From PALSA-505 sp036502085 (GTDB lineage Bacteria; Actinomycetota; Actinomycetes; Streptosporangiales; Streptosporangiaceae), in contig DASXZD010000044.1 in the NCBI GenBank assembly GCA_036502085.1, positions 1 to 64,000 on the forward strand: a stretch of 64,000 nucleotides of DNA, read 5' to 3'. Numbering within the stretch: position 1 is the stretch's first letter; each line of letters opens with the position of its first letter. The notes under the pieces are model-generated. The model saw only the letters and a program-made list of their open reading frames with translations. It was not told the origin of the DNA and searched no databases. The position numbers and the translations under genes were made by a program. Of this stretch, positions 53,001-59,230 are shown in pieces.

Positions 53001-53676
53001 CGTTGGTGAGCACGGCGGAGACGCCGGCCTCGCGGGCCAGCCGCAGCATCCGGGCGGCCCGGTGCAGATCTCCGGAACCGCGGTGATCGACGATCTCGAT
53101 GACGATCTCGGCCCGGTCCCGCCAGCGCGCCAGCACGGCCGCGGCGCGGCCGGGCCGCCGGGCGGCCATCGCCCGGCCGACGTCGCTCGCCGGGCCGAGC
53201 AGCACGATCAGGCCGTCGGCATGCCTGGCCACCAGATCCGGGGTCACCCCTGGGACGCCGCGCTCCCCCGTCCGGTGCGCCGCGCTGACCAGGCGGCACA
53301 GCGACGTCCAGCCCTGGCGGCCGCTCTCGCCGCAGGCGAGCAGCGTGACCCGGCAGGCGGTCTCGTTCCTGAGCCTGGCCGGAGTCGGGGCCTGGGCGCT
53401 TCGCGGGGGGTGAGCGTTCCGCGGGGACCGGGCGTCCCGCGGGGTCTCGGTGTCCCACAGGGCCAGGTCGGCGCCGAGAATCGCGGCGATCCCCGCCTGC
53501 TCGCACGCCCGGACGTGCTTGACCGCCCCGTACAGCCCGTCCCGGTCGGTCAGCGCGAGGGCCGGCATGCCCAGCTCGCTGGCGCGGGCGGCCAGCGCCG
53601 CCCGGCTGGCCATGCCGTACCGCATCGAATACGACGACGCGACGTGCAGGTGAGTGAAGTCTCCTGTCCAGCTCAT
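50035..53676 (-). CDS. DnaE-type DNA polymerase III alpha subunit (DnaE2-like) with degenerate PHP site
   Basis: A 1213-residue C-family polymerase. Palm catalytic Asp residues are seen in PDIDLDVESARR and in KLDVLGVRMQ; the finger, tHhH (GFSDSERCRRKLS to GFGFCKAHAAAFA) and OB (PELSAAERVAAELEILG onward) parts follow. In the N-terminal PHP domain the metal residues are changed: LHVASSYS in place of HxHS and LTDRDGLYG in place of TDHDG, so no PHP nuclease activity is expected. Such paralogues act in damage tolerance (error-prone DnaE2). The C-terminal tail has a 9-bp repeat (aggtccgtc) giving DLTDLTDLT. ImuA/ImuB partners are not in the window. Confidence 0.88.
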   Translation of the reverse strand: MSWTGDFTHLHVASSYSMRYGMASRAALAARASELGMPALALTDRDGLYGAVKHVRACEQAGIAAILGADLALWDTETPRDARSPRNAHPPRSAQAPTPARLRNETACRVTLLACGESGRQGWTSLCRLVSAAHRTGERGVPGVTPDLVARHADGLIVLLGPASDVGRAMAARRPGRAAAVLARWRDRAEIVIEIVDHRGSGDLHRAARMLRLAREAGVSAVLTNAVRYLDPADEPVAQVLDAARRLAPLGPRHLAGRNAQAYLKSAAEMAAIAARIGGASEADDLLHGTAVLANRCRLDPVRDLGIDGMYLPEISGDAFGQLRQRCAEGLAHYPPRAHRGDHRDRRERARRRLSHELGIIGRTGLASYFLTVADVAQLIRDRGIRCAIRGSGAGSLVNYLIGISGIDPLEHGLIMERFLSEGRKDLPDIDLDVESARRIEAYRAILERYGEERCGCVSVMETYWARSAIRDTAAALGLPPHEIGAIAKAFGHIRARGIGAALADLPELRASNLAIPQLAGLFGIAERLDGLPRHIAMHPCGLVLSSGTLLDRVPVERSAEGLPLCQYDSDDVEAAGMIKLDVLGVRMQSAMTYALAEIERTRGEAVDIDAIDPGDEPTFEMIRSGRTLGCFQIESPGQRELVTRLAPRDIGDLIVDISLFRPGPVNSDMITPYLDIRHGRRPACYPHLDLVDALGETGGVVIFHEQVLRIIEAMTACGFSDSERCRRKLSDESARSGVRQWFRGAALRRGYDEAIVECVWQVLEAFGGFGFCKAHAAAFAVPTYQSAWLKRHYPAAFYAGVLSHDPGMYPKRVIAGDARLAGIPLLPPDVNASAADWQVEHVTRRSQNRGEPLREGQMREALRVGLREVKGISDAEVAGIIAGRPYVSLRDFCARARASRPVTERLALTGAFDSLYPPGAEGGQPTRRDLLARVRVLASPARGTRAPAAGRRARRDHDQLTLDLDGRGDDVARLVPAGELPELSAAERVAAELEILGIDVSQHVIGFYDEILGALGVVRARRLHRCRPGASVLVAGVKTSTQMPAIRSGQRIIFATLDDATGQLNLTFFESVQERCAARVFGSWLLVVRGRVRRPGPEDLAVSVNATDCWDLTVLEEIRISRGIGAVRAAMAAGNRGTAADLTDLTDLTAASRAGRRGADRPKAADPMTYSTGFALSPYAETGSPGNPVKDPPRRLWHASPGSSNGLSGSDG

Positions 53677-54013
53677 GCCGCCGCGCCCGCCCGGCCGACC
53701 ACGCCAGCCGTCTCGGCCATCCCGGCCACCGTAAATCCCAGACCCGCGATAGCAGCCAGTCGCCCGACTCGGTGTCGCGGCGCAGCTCGTAGACCGCCGA
53801 CGGGACGTCCTGGCCCGGTGACGCCTCTACCCGCCAGAACTCCCGTTCGGGCGGCACGTCGGCGCTGGGATTCTGCTGCTGCCACCACTGCCGGCTGACC
53901 ACCCAGTGCTCGAGCACCGCGCGGACTGTGTAGAGCCGCTGCCGCCAGATGAACCTGACCGGCCGCCCGTCGGCCGCCCTGACCTCGATTGGCTCGCCAT
54001 AAATCCTGCTCAC
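53677..54013 (-). CDS. DUF6504 family protein, 3' end unclear
   Basis: From the GTG at 54013 about 93 codons match the DUF6504 pattern (IYGEPIEVRA, RPVRFIWRQRLYTVRAVLEHWV, REFWRVEASPG, VYELRRDTESGDWLLSRVWD). Homologues stop at about this point. Here no stop occurs: the frame stays open across the DnaE start (53676) as far as 52826. I give the end just before dnaE; the true end is either a lost stop with a long read-through or a shift into the frame that stops at 53673-53675. DUF6504 genes often sit by imuB-dnaE2 mutasome genes; the function is unknown. Confidence 0.6.
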
Positions 54014-54403
54014 GTGCCCGCCCGTTCCTGTTCGCGCTGTGTGCCCAGCGCCGGGCCCTAGCACCGGGCCCTATTCGCTTCGACCACCATGGGGAAGGCA
54101 GGCAGTTCTCGATTCGTCCCGGTCGAAGATATATTCGATCATGGGGTTTTGCAACCCTTTGTTATCGAAAACGTGGTCACGGAGGGTATCGGGCCTGTGT
54201 CCCTTTTGCCGGGACAGGCTCGTGAGGAGCCGAGCCGGTCCGCGCTTGCTCTGCGTAGCTGCCGGGCGCAGCAGACTGCGACGCGTGTCCCGCAGGTCAC
54301 ACTGGCCTCAGCAGGCGCTGCGGCGGTGGGCGAGGTCATGGTTGGGGGAAGGATTTTGGTCGCTGGAGCGACCAAAATCCTTCCGGCTGATGGTCAGCGT
54401 GTT
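54014..54403. other. Spacer between DUF6504 and the first toxin gene
   Basis: About 390 bases with no convincing gene on either strand; open frames on the + strand show no conserved pattern. It is AT-richer than the window around 54100-54180. The only clear structure is the hairpin at 54347-54384. It marks the left border of the toxin-antitoxin island. Confidence 0.4.
54347..54384 (-). terminator. Perfect 18-bp inverted repeat after vapC (module 1)
   Basis: ggaaggattttggtcgct (54347-54364) and its perfect complement agcgaccaaaatccttcc (54367-54384) are separated by two bases. It lies 20 bases after the vapC stop. The stem has a GC-rich tip and AT-rich base, as REP-type elements or terminators do. 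Confidence 0.55.
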
Positions 54404-54844
54404 CTACCCCGTCGGCCTCGTCGGATTCACCCATTTGAGCTGAGGGAAGCGCGCGAAGTCGGAGTCGGCCGAGCAGACACCCACACCGTGTTCCAGGGCG
54501 AGTGCCGCGAGGTGAGCATCAGGGATGAGATTCCCGCGCAGGTCACCGTCGATGATGAGACTCCGTAGGAGTTCCTGGTGCCTGGAGGTCGGCTCTGGGA
54601 TCCAGGTCGGCTCCGCGCTCAGCCAGTCTTCGACCCGGCTCCAGGCATCGACGGGCAGGAGTGGGTTGGCGCTCACTCGCGGATGGGTCGCGATCCGCAG
54701 GAAGGCGCCCAGCGACACCCAAGGCAGGCCGACCCGGGCAGAACCGCTGAGAGCATTTTCAAGCCAGCTCTTGGCAGGCTGGTGAAATGGGCTACGCGTG
54801 TCGACTGCGTACAGCAGGATGTTCGCGTCAACGATCACCGGCAT
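54404..54844 (-). CDS. vapC: VapC-type PIN-domain toxin (module 1)
   Basis: A 146-residue PIN ribonuclease. Acidic residues in order: Asp in IVDANILLYAVD (6), Glu-type position replaced by the SLGAF segment, Asp in PDAHLAALALEHG (about 109) and Asp in SADSDFARF (about 127). VapC toxins cleave tRNA or rRNA and stop growth when free of antitoxin. The start lies 17 bases inside the antitoxin gene, the usual vapBC overlap. The helical SANPLLPVDAW region marks the TA_0175/VapC43-like branch, by pattern only. Confidence 0.9.
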   Translation of the reverse strand: MPVIVDANILLYAVDTRSPFHQPAKSWLENALSGSARVGLPWVSLGAFLRIATHPRVSANPLLPVDAWSRVEDWLSAEPTWIPEPTSRHQELLRSLIIDGDLRGNLIPDAHLAALALEHGVGVCSADSDFARFPQLKWVNPTRPTG

Positions 54845-55067
54845 CCTCAGCGGTATCTAGGTAGTCAAGCGTCTCCGCCACGTTGGATACGTCCACGGTG
54901 AGTCCGAGATCGTGAGTTTGCTGCCGGAAGATCGGCCGGTCTGGGCGTGCCGTCAAGCCGACGCGGGCCAGTTCGTTGACCGCCTCGCTGAGCCCGATGT
55001 GCTTCTCGCGGCGTAGTTGATCCGCAGCCGCCGCGACGTCTGGATCCAGGTTGATCGTAGTCCGCAT
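54828..55067 (-). CDS. vapB: VapB-type ribbon-helix-helix antitoxin (module 1)
   Basis: A 79-residue antitoxin. The N-terminal MRTTINLDPDVAAAADQL is the ribbon-helix-helix DNA-binding part (strand then helix) and the acidic C-terminus (ETLDYLDTAEDAGD) would block the toxin. The ATG at 55067 is chosen because a TATAAT box ends 7 bases before it, which implies a leaderless message; an earlier ATG at 55085 would lie upstream of the promoter. The operator-like palindrome at 55081 supports autoregulation. Confidence 0.85.
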   Translation of the reverse strand: MRTTINLDPDVAAAADQLRREKHIGLSEAVNELARVGLTARPDRPIFRQQTHDLGLTVDVSNVAETLDYLDTAEDAGDR

Positions 55068-55073
55068 TGTCCA

Positions 55074-55079
55074 ATTATA
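55074..55079 (-). promoter_or_regulatory. -10 box of the vapBC module 1 promoter
   Basis: TATAAT on the - strand at 55079-55074, a perfect -10 hexamer, 7 bases before the vapB ATG at 55067. Transcription would begin at or next to the start codon, giving a leaderless mRNA. No good -35 box is seen at the usual distance; the operator occupies that position. Confidence 0.6.
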
Positions 55080-55080
55080 G

Positions 55081-55118
55081 AGCATCGCTGATGCAATATA
55101 AGGTGCATCAGTGATGCT
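55081..55118. promoter_or_regulatory. VapB autoregulatory operator, module 1 (palindrome)
   Basis: agcatcgctgatgca (55081-55095) and tgcatcagtgatgct (55104-55118) match at 14 of 15 positions as inverted repeats around atataagg. It overlaps the -35 region just upstream of the -10 box of vapB. VapBC complexes repress their own promoters through such palindromes. Confidence 0.7.
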
Positions 55119-55148
55119 ACGCCTCTGGACCGCCTGTTGGTGCCGTCG

Positions 55149-55577
55149 TCAGGCTTGATCGTCGCGGGGCAGCAGGATGAAGCTGGCGTCGCCGGTGAGT
55201 GGCCGTACCGCACCGAAATGTTTTTGGTCTAGCGACAAGATCTTGGTTGTCTTGTGCCGGGCCGCCTGCACCATGATCGACGCATCCGTCAGGCCCAGCT
55301 GCATGTCGCCGTATTTACCGGCAACCTCGGACGCCAGCTTGAAGTCATCGTCGGTGAACGAGGCAAGCCGGTATGCCGGGGACCTCAGCTCGGCCAGTAC
55401 CTTCTGCTCGGCCCGCGCGCCGAGCCTGGTCAAGATGAAGTAGTCCAGTTCGGCCAAGACAAGCGGAGAAAGCACTAGCGGCCCGCCATTACGCTCAACG
55501 GCGACTCGCGCGGCTTGGTGCTCGGGCTGGCGGCGGTTGAAGATGGTGTACAGCCCGCTGGTGTCGGCGATGATCAC
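55149..55577 (-). CDS. vapC: VapC-type PIN-domain toxin (module 2)
   Basis: A 142-residue PIN ribonuclease with the four acidic positions: Asp5 in IIADTSGLY, Glu in LVLAELDYFIL (about 44), Asp in GLTDASIMV (about 97) and Asp in SLDQKHF (about 115). Length and motif spacing are typical. It overlaps its antitoxin gene by 4 bases. Confidence 0.92.
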   Translation of the reverse strand: MIIADTSGLYTIFNRRQPEHQAARVAVERNGGPLVLSPLVLAELDYFILTRLGARAEQKVLAELRSPAYRLASFTDDDFKLASEVAGKYGDMQLGLTDASIMVQAARHKTTKILSLDQKHFGAVRPLTGDASFILLPRDDQA

Positions 55578-55810
55578 CGCTCGATCCCGGCGGCCCCCAG
55601 ACCCGCGGCCAGCGCGACGTCAATCTCGGCGGCGGTGATCGGGTCGGCGTCCAGGATTCCGAAGGCGGGCAGCACCGGGACGGCCTCCTCGGCAAGAACC
55701 CGGCGGATGCCCTCGCGGATCAGTTCGGCCTCTGACTGGTGCCGCCGCCGTGCAGCGGCTTTAAGCGCCTGCATGTCAGCGTCCGGTAGGTAGACCGTCG
55801 TCTTCACCAT
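55574..55810 (-). CDS. vapB: Ribbon-helix-helix antitoxin (module 2)
   Basis: A 78-residue antitoxin with the strand-helix pattern VKTTVYLPDADMQALKAAARRR and EAELIREGIRRVLAE. The ATG at 55810 (MVKTTVYL) is preferred: the 10 codons before it encode a meaningless MYGMYGRLPN and coincide with the ccatacat direct repeats that look like the operator. Its last codons overlap the toxin start. A TAGACT hexamer lies about 7 bases before the ATG, so a leaderless message is possible. Confidence 0.85.
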   Translation of the reverse strand: MVKTTVYLPDADMQALKAAARRRHQSEAELIREGIRRVLAEEAVPVLPAFGILDADPITAAEIDVALAAGLGAAGIER

Positions 55811-55823
55811 GTTTGGCAGTCTA

Positions 55824-55840
55824 CCATACATGCCATACAT
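55824..55840. promoter_or_regulatory. Direct-repeat operator candidate, module 2
   Basis: ccatacat occurs at 55824-55831 and 55833-55840, 9 bases apart, directly upstream of the antitoxin gene. Short tandem direct sites fit binding by two ribbon-helix-helix dimers. Confidence 0.5.
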
Positions 55841-55994
55841 AGATGGGTCCCTCGCGAACCCGGGCAGGCGGCTGCTCAGCCATCACCACCACCTGCGCCG
55901 CAGGGCTGCATGTCGGCAGAATCCAGATCCGGCTGATCGCCTATGCGAACGCCATGTATGGCCGGGCAACTCGGCCGCGCGGTGCCAGGATTAG

Positions 55995-57131
55995 GTGGTG
56001 GCGGGATCATGGGGTGATGAGTCCGGCCTTGAGGTAGCTGCGGGTTTCGCCGAGCGGCTGCTGGAGGTCATCGATTCGGGCCGCCGTACCGCGACCTACA
56101 AGCTCGCGCTGCTGATGTCCTTGCTCGACCTCTGCGCCCGGCGCGGCGGCCTGGATGGGCGCCCGCCCTCCGTGCTGTACACCCGGGAGATCGCCGAACG
56201 GGTCGCGGCCATCTACTGGCCGCAGATGATGCCCTACCGGCGCGGGTCAGGAGTGATCGAACTCCGGCAGATCACCCTGCCGCGCTCAGCGATCACTGGC
56301 GCGGTGCTGGAGTTCCGCCGGGCGGCCGAGGCGACCGGAGTGACCTCGCTGAGCCTGGCGCGCCAGCGGCTGGCCGGTGAGTACGCGCGGATGCTCGACC
56401 GCGTGGAGGTGGCGGTCGCCGAGCAGCCGCTGCCGCGGCTGCAGACCGTCGGCTCCAGTGAGCAGGTATTGCCGTTCCTCTACGACATCGGCTGGGGTCC
56501 ACGCGAGTCATTTTCGCCGCGCCGGCTGCGCCGCGCTGGTCCGGCCGGGCTCCCGGTCCGGCTGCGCCCCGGCGCGGGCGAGCAGCTGGTGCGCCTGGCC
56601 CCGCTGATCCGCCCGCTGGTCGAGCTGCACTGGACCCAGATGGTCGCCACGATCAACCGTGTCGCAACCGAAGAGCAGGAGCTGCACCGCCACCTGTTCG
56701 GACGTGACCGGCTGGCCCCGCCTAAGGCGCTGCGCGAAGGCCTTGCCGGCCTGCAAGCCGGGCGCTGCTTCTACTGCCGCCAACCGTTCCGCCGGACACC
56801 GGAGGCCGACCACTTCATCCCGCGGGTCCGCTGCGGTATCGACGCCGTGGAGAACCTCGTACTGGCCGACAGCTCATGCAACAACGACAAACGTGATCTG
56901 CTACCGGCGCCTCCGCTGGTCGACGCCTGGTCTGGCCGCAACCGCGAACACGAAGACGCCCTGGCCCAGCTCGCCAGCGCCTGCGGCTGGGACTCCGACC
57001 CCGAGGGCACCCTGGCGGTCGCCCGCTCGATCTACCGTCACCTGCCGGCAGGCCTTGCGCCGTTCTGGCGCGGCACCGGGAACGTGGACATAACTCACGT
57101 CCGCCCCGGCTTCGTCGTAGAGATCATCTGA
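55995..57131 (+). CDS. HNH endonuclease domain protein
   Basis: A 378-residue protein. The C-terminal part has a zinc-dependent HNH nuclease site: CFYCRQPF (about 256), ADHFIPRVRCG (about 271), then SSCNNDKRDLL (about 294). The first 240 residues are helical (RTATYKLALLMSLLDLCARRG, VAAIYWPQMMPYRRG, TQMVATINR) and are of the type found on restriction-like HNH proteins of defence islands; I do not recognise a named domain. The start is GTG 55995 or 55998. It is transcribed away from module 2 and stands between toxin-antitoxin and regulator genes. A DNA-cleaving defence role is inferred. Confidence 0.85.
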   Translation: MVAGSWGDESGLEVAAGFAERLLEVIDSGRRTATYKLALLMSLLDLCARRGGLDGRPPSVLYTREIAERVAAIYWPQMMPYRRGSGVIELRQITLPRSAITGAVLEFRRAAEATGVTSLSLARQRLAGEYARMLDRVEVAVAEQPLPRLQTVGSSEQVLPFLYDIGWGPRESFSPRRLRRAGPAGLPVRLRPGAGEQLVRLAPLIRPLVELHWTQMVATINRVATEEQELHRHLFGRDRLAPPKALREGLAGLQAGRCFYCRQPFRRTPEADHFIPRVRCGIDAVENLVLADSSCNNDKRDLLPAPPLVDAWSGRNREHEDALAQLASACGWDSDPEGTLAVARSIYRHLPAGLAPFWRGTGNVDITHVRPGFVVEII

Positions 57132-57190
57132 ACAGCCGGCCACGAACCAGGGCCAAGAGCACTCCAGTCGCTGATCCAGCCGCATACAGA

Positions 57191-57661
57191 TCATTCGATC
57201 GCTTCCGTGGTTATTACTCCCCACACCGCCTTCCCGCTGGCCCCCTCCAGCGGGAAGGCTCCCCACTCCGTGCACAGGCTCGCTACGAGCAGCAGCCCCC
57301 GCCCGCCTTCCGCATCAAGGTCAATGCCCCTCGGCTCGGGCAGCCGGTCGTCACCGTCCCAGACCTGCACGAGCACGCGTTCCTGATCCGCGCACAGCCA
57401 CAGCCGTACCGGCGGTACGCCCGGCGCCCACCGGCCGCGATACCGGCTGCCGGTCAGCCCGGCCGAGGCACGCTGCGCGTTCGTCACGAGCTCTGACACG
57501 ACGAGAGTGACCGCCTCAGCCAGGCGCCCAAGCCGCCACTCCCACAGCACCTGGGTGGCATGCAGCCTGGCACACGCGACGGCGCTAGGCAGCGCGCCGA
57601 ATTCCAGGTAGCTCACGAGCGGCCATTCCCGTGCGGCGGCAGCCATGCGGTTCGCGGGCAT
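57191..57661 (-). CDS. RsbW-like histidine-kinase-type ATP-binding protein
   Basis: A 156-residue GHKL ATPase without a kinase dimerisation domain. N box VTLVVSELVTNAQRAS (about 55), G1 VQVWDGDDRLP (about 104), G2 GGRGLLLVASL (about 124). This class includes anti-sigma factors and, in actinomycetes, genes next to DUF5753/DUF397 regulators. It is divergent from the XRE gene across a 190-base spacer with a dyad. The Arg/Pro-rich insert before G1 is loop-like. Confidence 0.88.
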   Translation of the reverse strand: MPANRMAAAAREWPLVSYLEFGALPSAVACARLHATQVLWEWRLGRLAEAVTLVVSELVTNAQRASAGLTGSRYRGRWAPGVPPVRLWLCADQERVLVQVWDGDDRLPEPRGIDLDAEGGRGLLLVASLCTEWGAFPLEGASGKAVWGVITTEAIE

Positions 57662-57756
57662 CTACCGCGCGCCCAGCGTGAAGAGCGGGCTGACCATCTT
57701 TCACCACCTGCCGGCGTGTTTCCTCGTGCCGAGTCGCCCCGAGCTGGCATGCTTCC

Positions 57757-57812
57757 TGTCGACTAGTTATCTACATGCCATAATATGCAGGGCTGCATGT
57801 AGCATGTCGACA
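57757..57812. promoter_or_regulatory. Nested dyad between the ATPase and XRE genes
   Basis: Inner arms ctacatgc (57771-57778) and gcatgtag (57795-57802) with 16 bases between; outer tgtcga (57757-57762) and tcgaca (57807-57812) extend the symmetry. It lies 40-95 bases before the XRE start and about 100 bases from the ATPase start, well placed as an operator for the XRE protein. Confidence 0.5.
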
Positions 57813-57851
57813 CGATAGAGGCGTGCGTCGAGTTTGGGAAGAGGAATCGCC

Positions 57852-58712
57852 ATGACCGCCGACCACAGCCCCACCGTCCGCCGGCGCCAGCTCATCGCCG
57901 AGCTCAAGCGCCTGCGCGAAGCCGCCGGGCTCACCCAGGACGACGTGGCCGAACGGCTGGACTGGCACCCCACCAAGGTCTTCCGCATCGAGACCGGCCG
58001 CACCGGCCCGCATCCCAACGACGTTCGCGTCATGCTGGAGGTCTACGGCGTGACCGGCCAGTCAGAGCGCGCGGCCCTCGTCCAGCTCGCCAAGGACGCC
58101 CGCCAGCGCGGCTGGTGGTACTCCTTCCGCGACGTGCTGCCCAGCCGCTACGAGTTCTTCATCGGCCTGGAAGAAGAGGCCGCCGCCATCCAGACTTTCC
58201 AGCTGGCCGTCATCCCGGGCCTGCTCCAGACCGAGGACTACGCCCGCGCCATGATCCGCGGCGGCCCGCTCGAACTCGACCCCGACGAGGCCGAACGCCG
58301 CGTCGAGGTCCGGATGACCCGCCAGCGCGTACTGGCTAAGCCGGACCGCCCGCAGCTCTGGGCCATCCTGGACGAGGCTGCCATCCGCCGCGTTATCGGC
58401 GGCCAGGCCGTGATGCGCGCCCAGCTCCAGCACCTGCTGGTACAGAGCGAGCAGGGCAAGACCACTATTCAGGTCGTGCCCTACATCGCCGGCGCCCACC
58501 CCGGCACCGCCGGATCGTTCATCATCCTGGGCTTCGCCGAGCCCGGCGAGATCGACGTGGTCTACATGGAAACCATCGGCGGCAACATGTCAGTGGACAA
58601 GGCCGACGAGGTCCGGCACTACGCGACCGCGTTCGACCACCTCCGCGCCGTCGCCCTTAGCCCGGAGGAAACCCGCGCTATGCTTCATGCAGCTTCGCAA
58701 GCACTGACGTAG
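57852..58712 (+). CDS. XRE-family regulator with DUF5753 domain
   Basis: A 286-residue regulator. The helix-turn-helix occupies residues about 8-65 (LIAELKRLREAAGLTQDDVAERLDWHPTKVFRIE, first strong helix then recognition helix). From residue 95 the DUF5753 domain follows (YEFFIGLEEEAAAIQTFQL, IPGLLQTEDYARAMI, RQRVLAKPDRPQLWAILDEAAIRR, QVVPYIAGAHPGTAGSF). Such proteins pair with small DUF397 proteins, as at 58732, in WhiJ-type regulatory sets of actinomycetes. The ATG at 57852 follows GAAGAGGA; an upstream ATG at 57834 lacks one. Confidence 0.93.
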   Translation: MTADHSPTVRRRQLIAELKRLREAAGLTQDDVAERLDWHPTKVFRIETGRTGPHPNDVRVMLEVYGVTGQSERAALVQLAKDARQRGWWYSFRDVLPSRYEFFIGLEEEAAAIQTFQLAVIPGLLQTEDYARAMIRGGPLELDPDEAERRVEVRMTRQRVLAKPDRPQLWAILDEAAIRRVIGGQAVMRAQLQHLLVQSEQGKTTIQVVPYIAGAHPGTAGSFIILGFAEPGEIDVVYMETIGGNMSVDKADEVRHYATAFDHLRAVALSPEETRAMLHAASQALT

Positions 58713-58731
58713 CCCGGGAAGGAGCCGCGGG

Positions 58732-58932
58732 ATGACCCAGATCGACCTGTCCCGCGCAGCCTGGCGCACGAGCCGGCGCAGCCAGCAGAACGGAGAATGC
58801 GTCCAGGTCGCCACCCCCCGCTCCGGCGTCGTGGCCATCCGCGACTCCAAGCAGCCGGACGGACCGGTCCTGATGGTGAGCCCTGGACAGTGGCGCGGGT
58901 TCGTGCAGCAGCTCTTGGCCGCTCACAGGTAA
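58732..58932 (+). CDS. DUF397 protein
   Basis: A 66-residue protein with the DUF397 pattern: AAWRTSRRSQQNGECVQVA near residue 9, VAIRDSKQPDGPVL near 34, and QWRGFVQQL at the end. It starts 19 bases after the XRE gene with a ggaag/gagcc site. DUF397 partners modulate DUF5753 regulators in differentiation or antibiotic control; the exact biochemical role is unknown. Confidence 0.93.
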   Translation: MTQIDLSRAAWRTSRRSQQNGECVQVATPRSGVVAIRDSKQPDGPVLMVSPGQWRGFVQQLLAAHR

Positions 58933-58987
58933 ACTTCGCCGCGCAGCCCGAAGCTGCTTGCGTGATCAGTCCGTAGTCACGGTGCGG

Positions 58988-59230
58988 CTAGAATTCCGAC
59001 CTCGGCGACCAGTCCTCAGCGAATGTCTCCATCTGCCGAATCACTAGTTCGGTGGCGGCCGGCTGGGCGTCCGGGGGATAGCCGTGCTTAGCCAGCAGTC
59101 GCTTGATCGTGGAGCGGAGCTTGGCGCGCACGTCGTCGCGTGAGATCCAGTCGGTGGTGACGTCACGCCGCAGCGATTTCACCAGGTCCCGAGCGATGTC
59201 CGCGAGCACGCCGACGCCCATCTCTGTCAT
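58988..59230 (-). pseudogene. C-terminal remnant of a type I restriction enzyme R subunit (HsdR)
   Basis: About 75 codons match the extreme C-terminus of HsdR: LADIARDLVKSLRRDVTTDWISRD (first part), DVRAKLRSTIKRLLAKHGYPPDAQ, then ATELVIRQMETFAEDW and a stop. The roughly 950 upstream codons (helicase, nuclease) are missing. At about 59206-59235 the homology stops and the C-terminal part of a DUF2130 gene begins on the other strand. No hsdM or hsdS is near. The frame opens at 59305, so a short protein could still be made, but a function is unlikely. Confidence 0.75.

Noticed and set aside
52826..53676. A 400-residue DUF6504 fusion protein
   Set aside because: Beyond the conserved 93 residues the frame is simply an alternate frame of dnaE; only the missing stop is noteworthy.
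54039..54443. Possible + strand gene between DUF6504 and vapC
   Set aside because: No recognisable pattern, runs antisense into vapC, and includes the hairpin.
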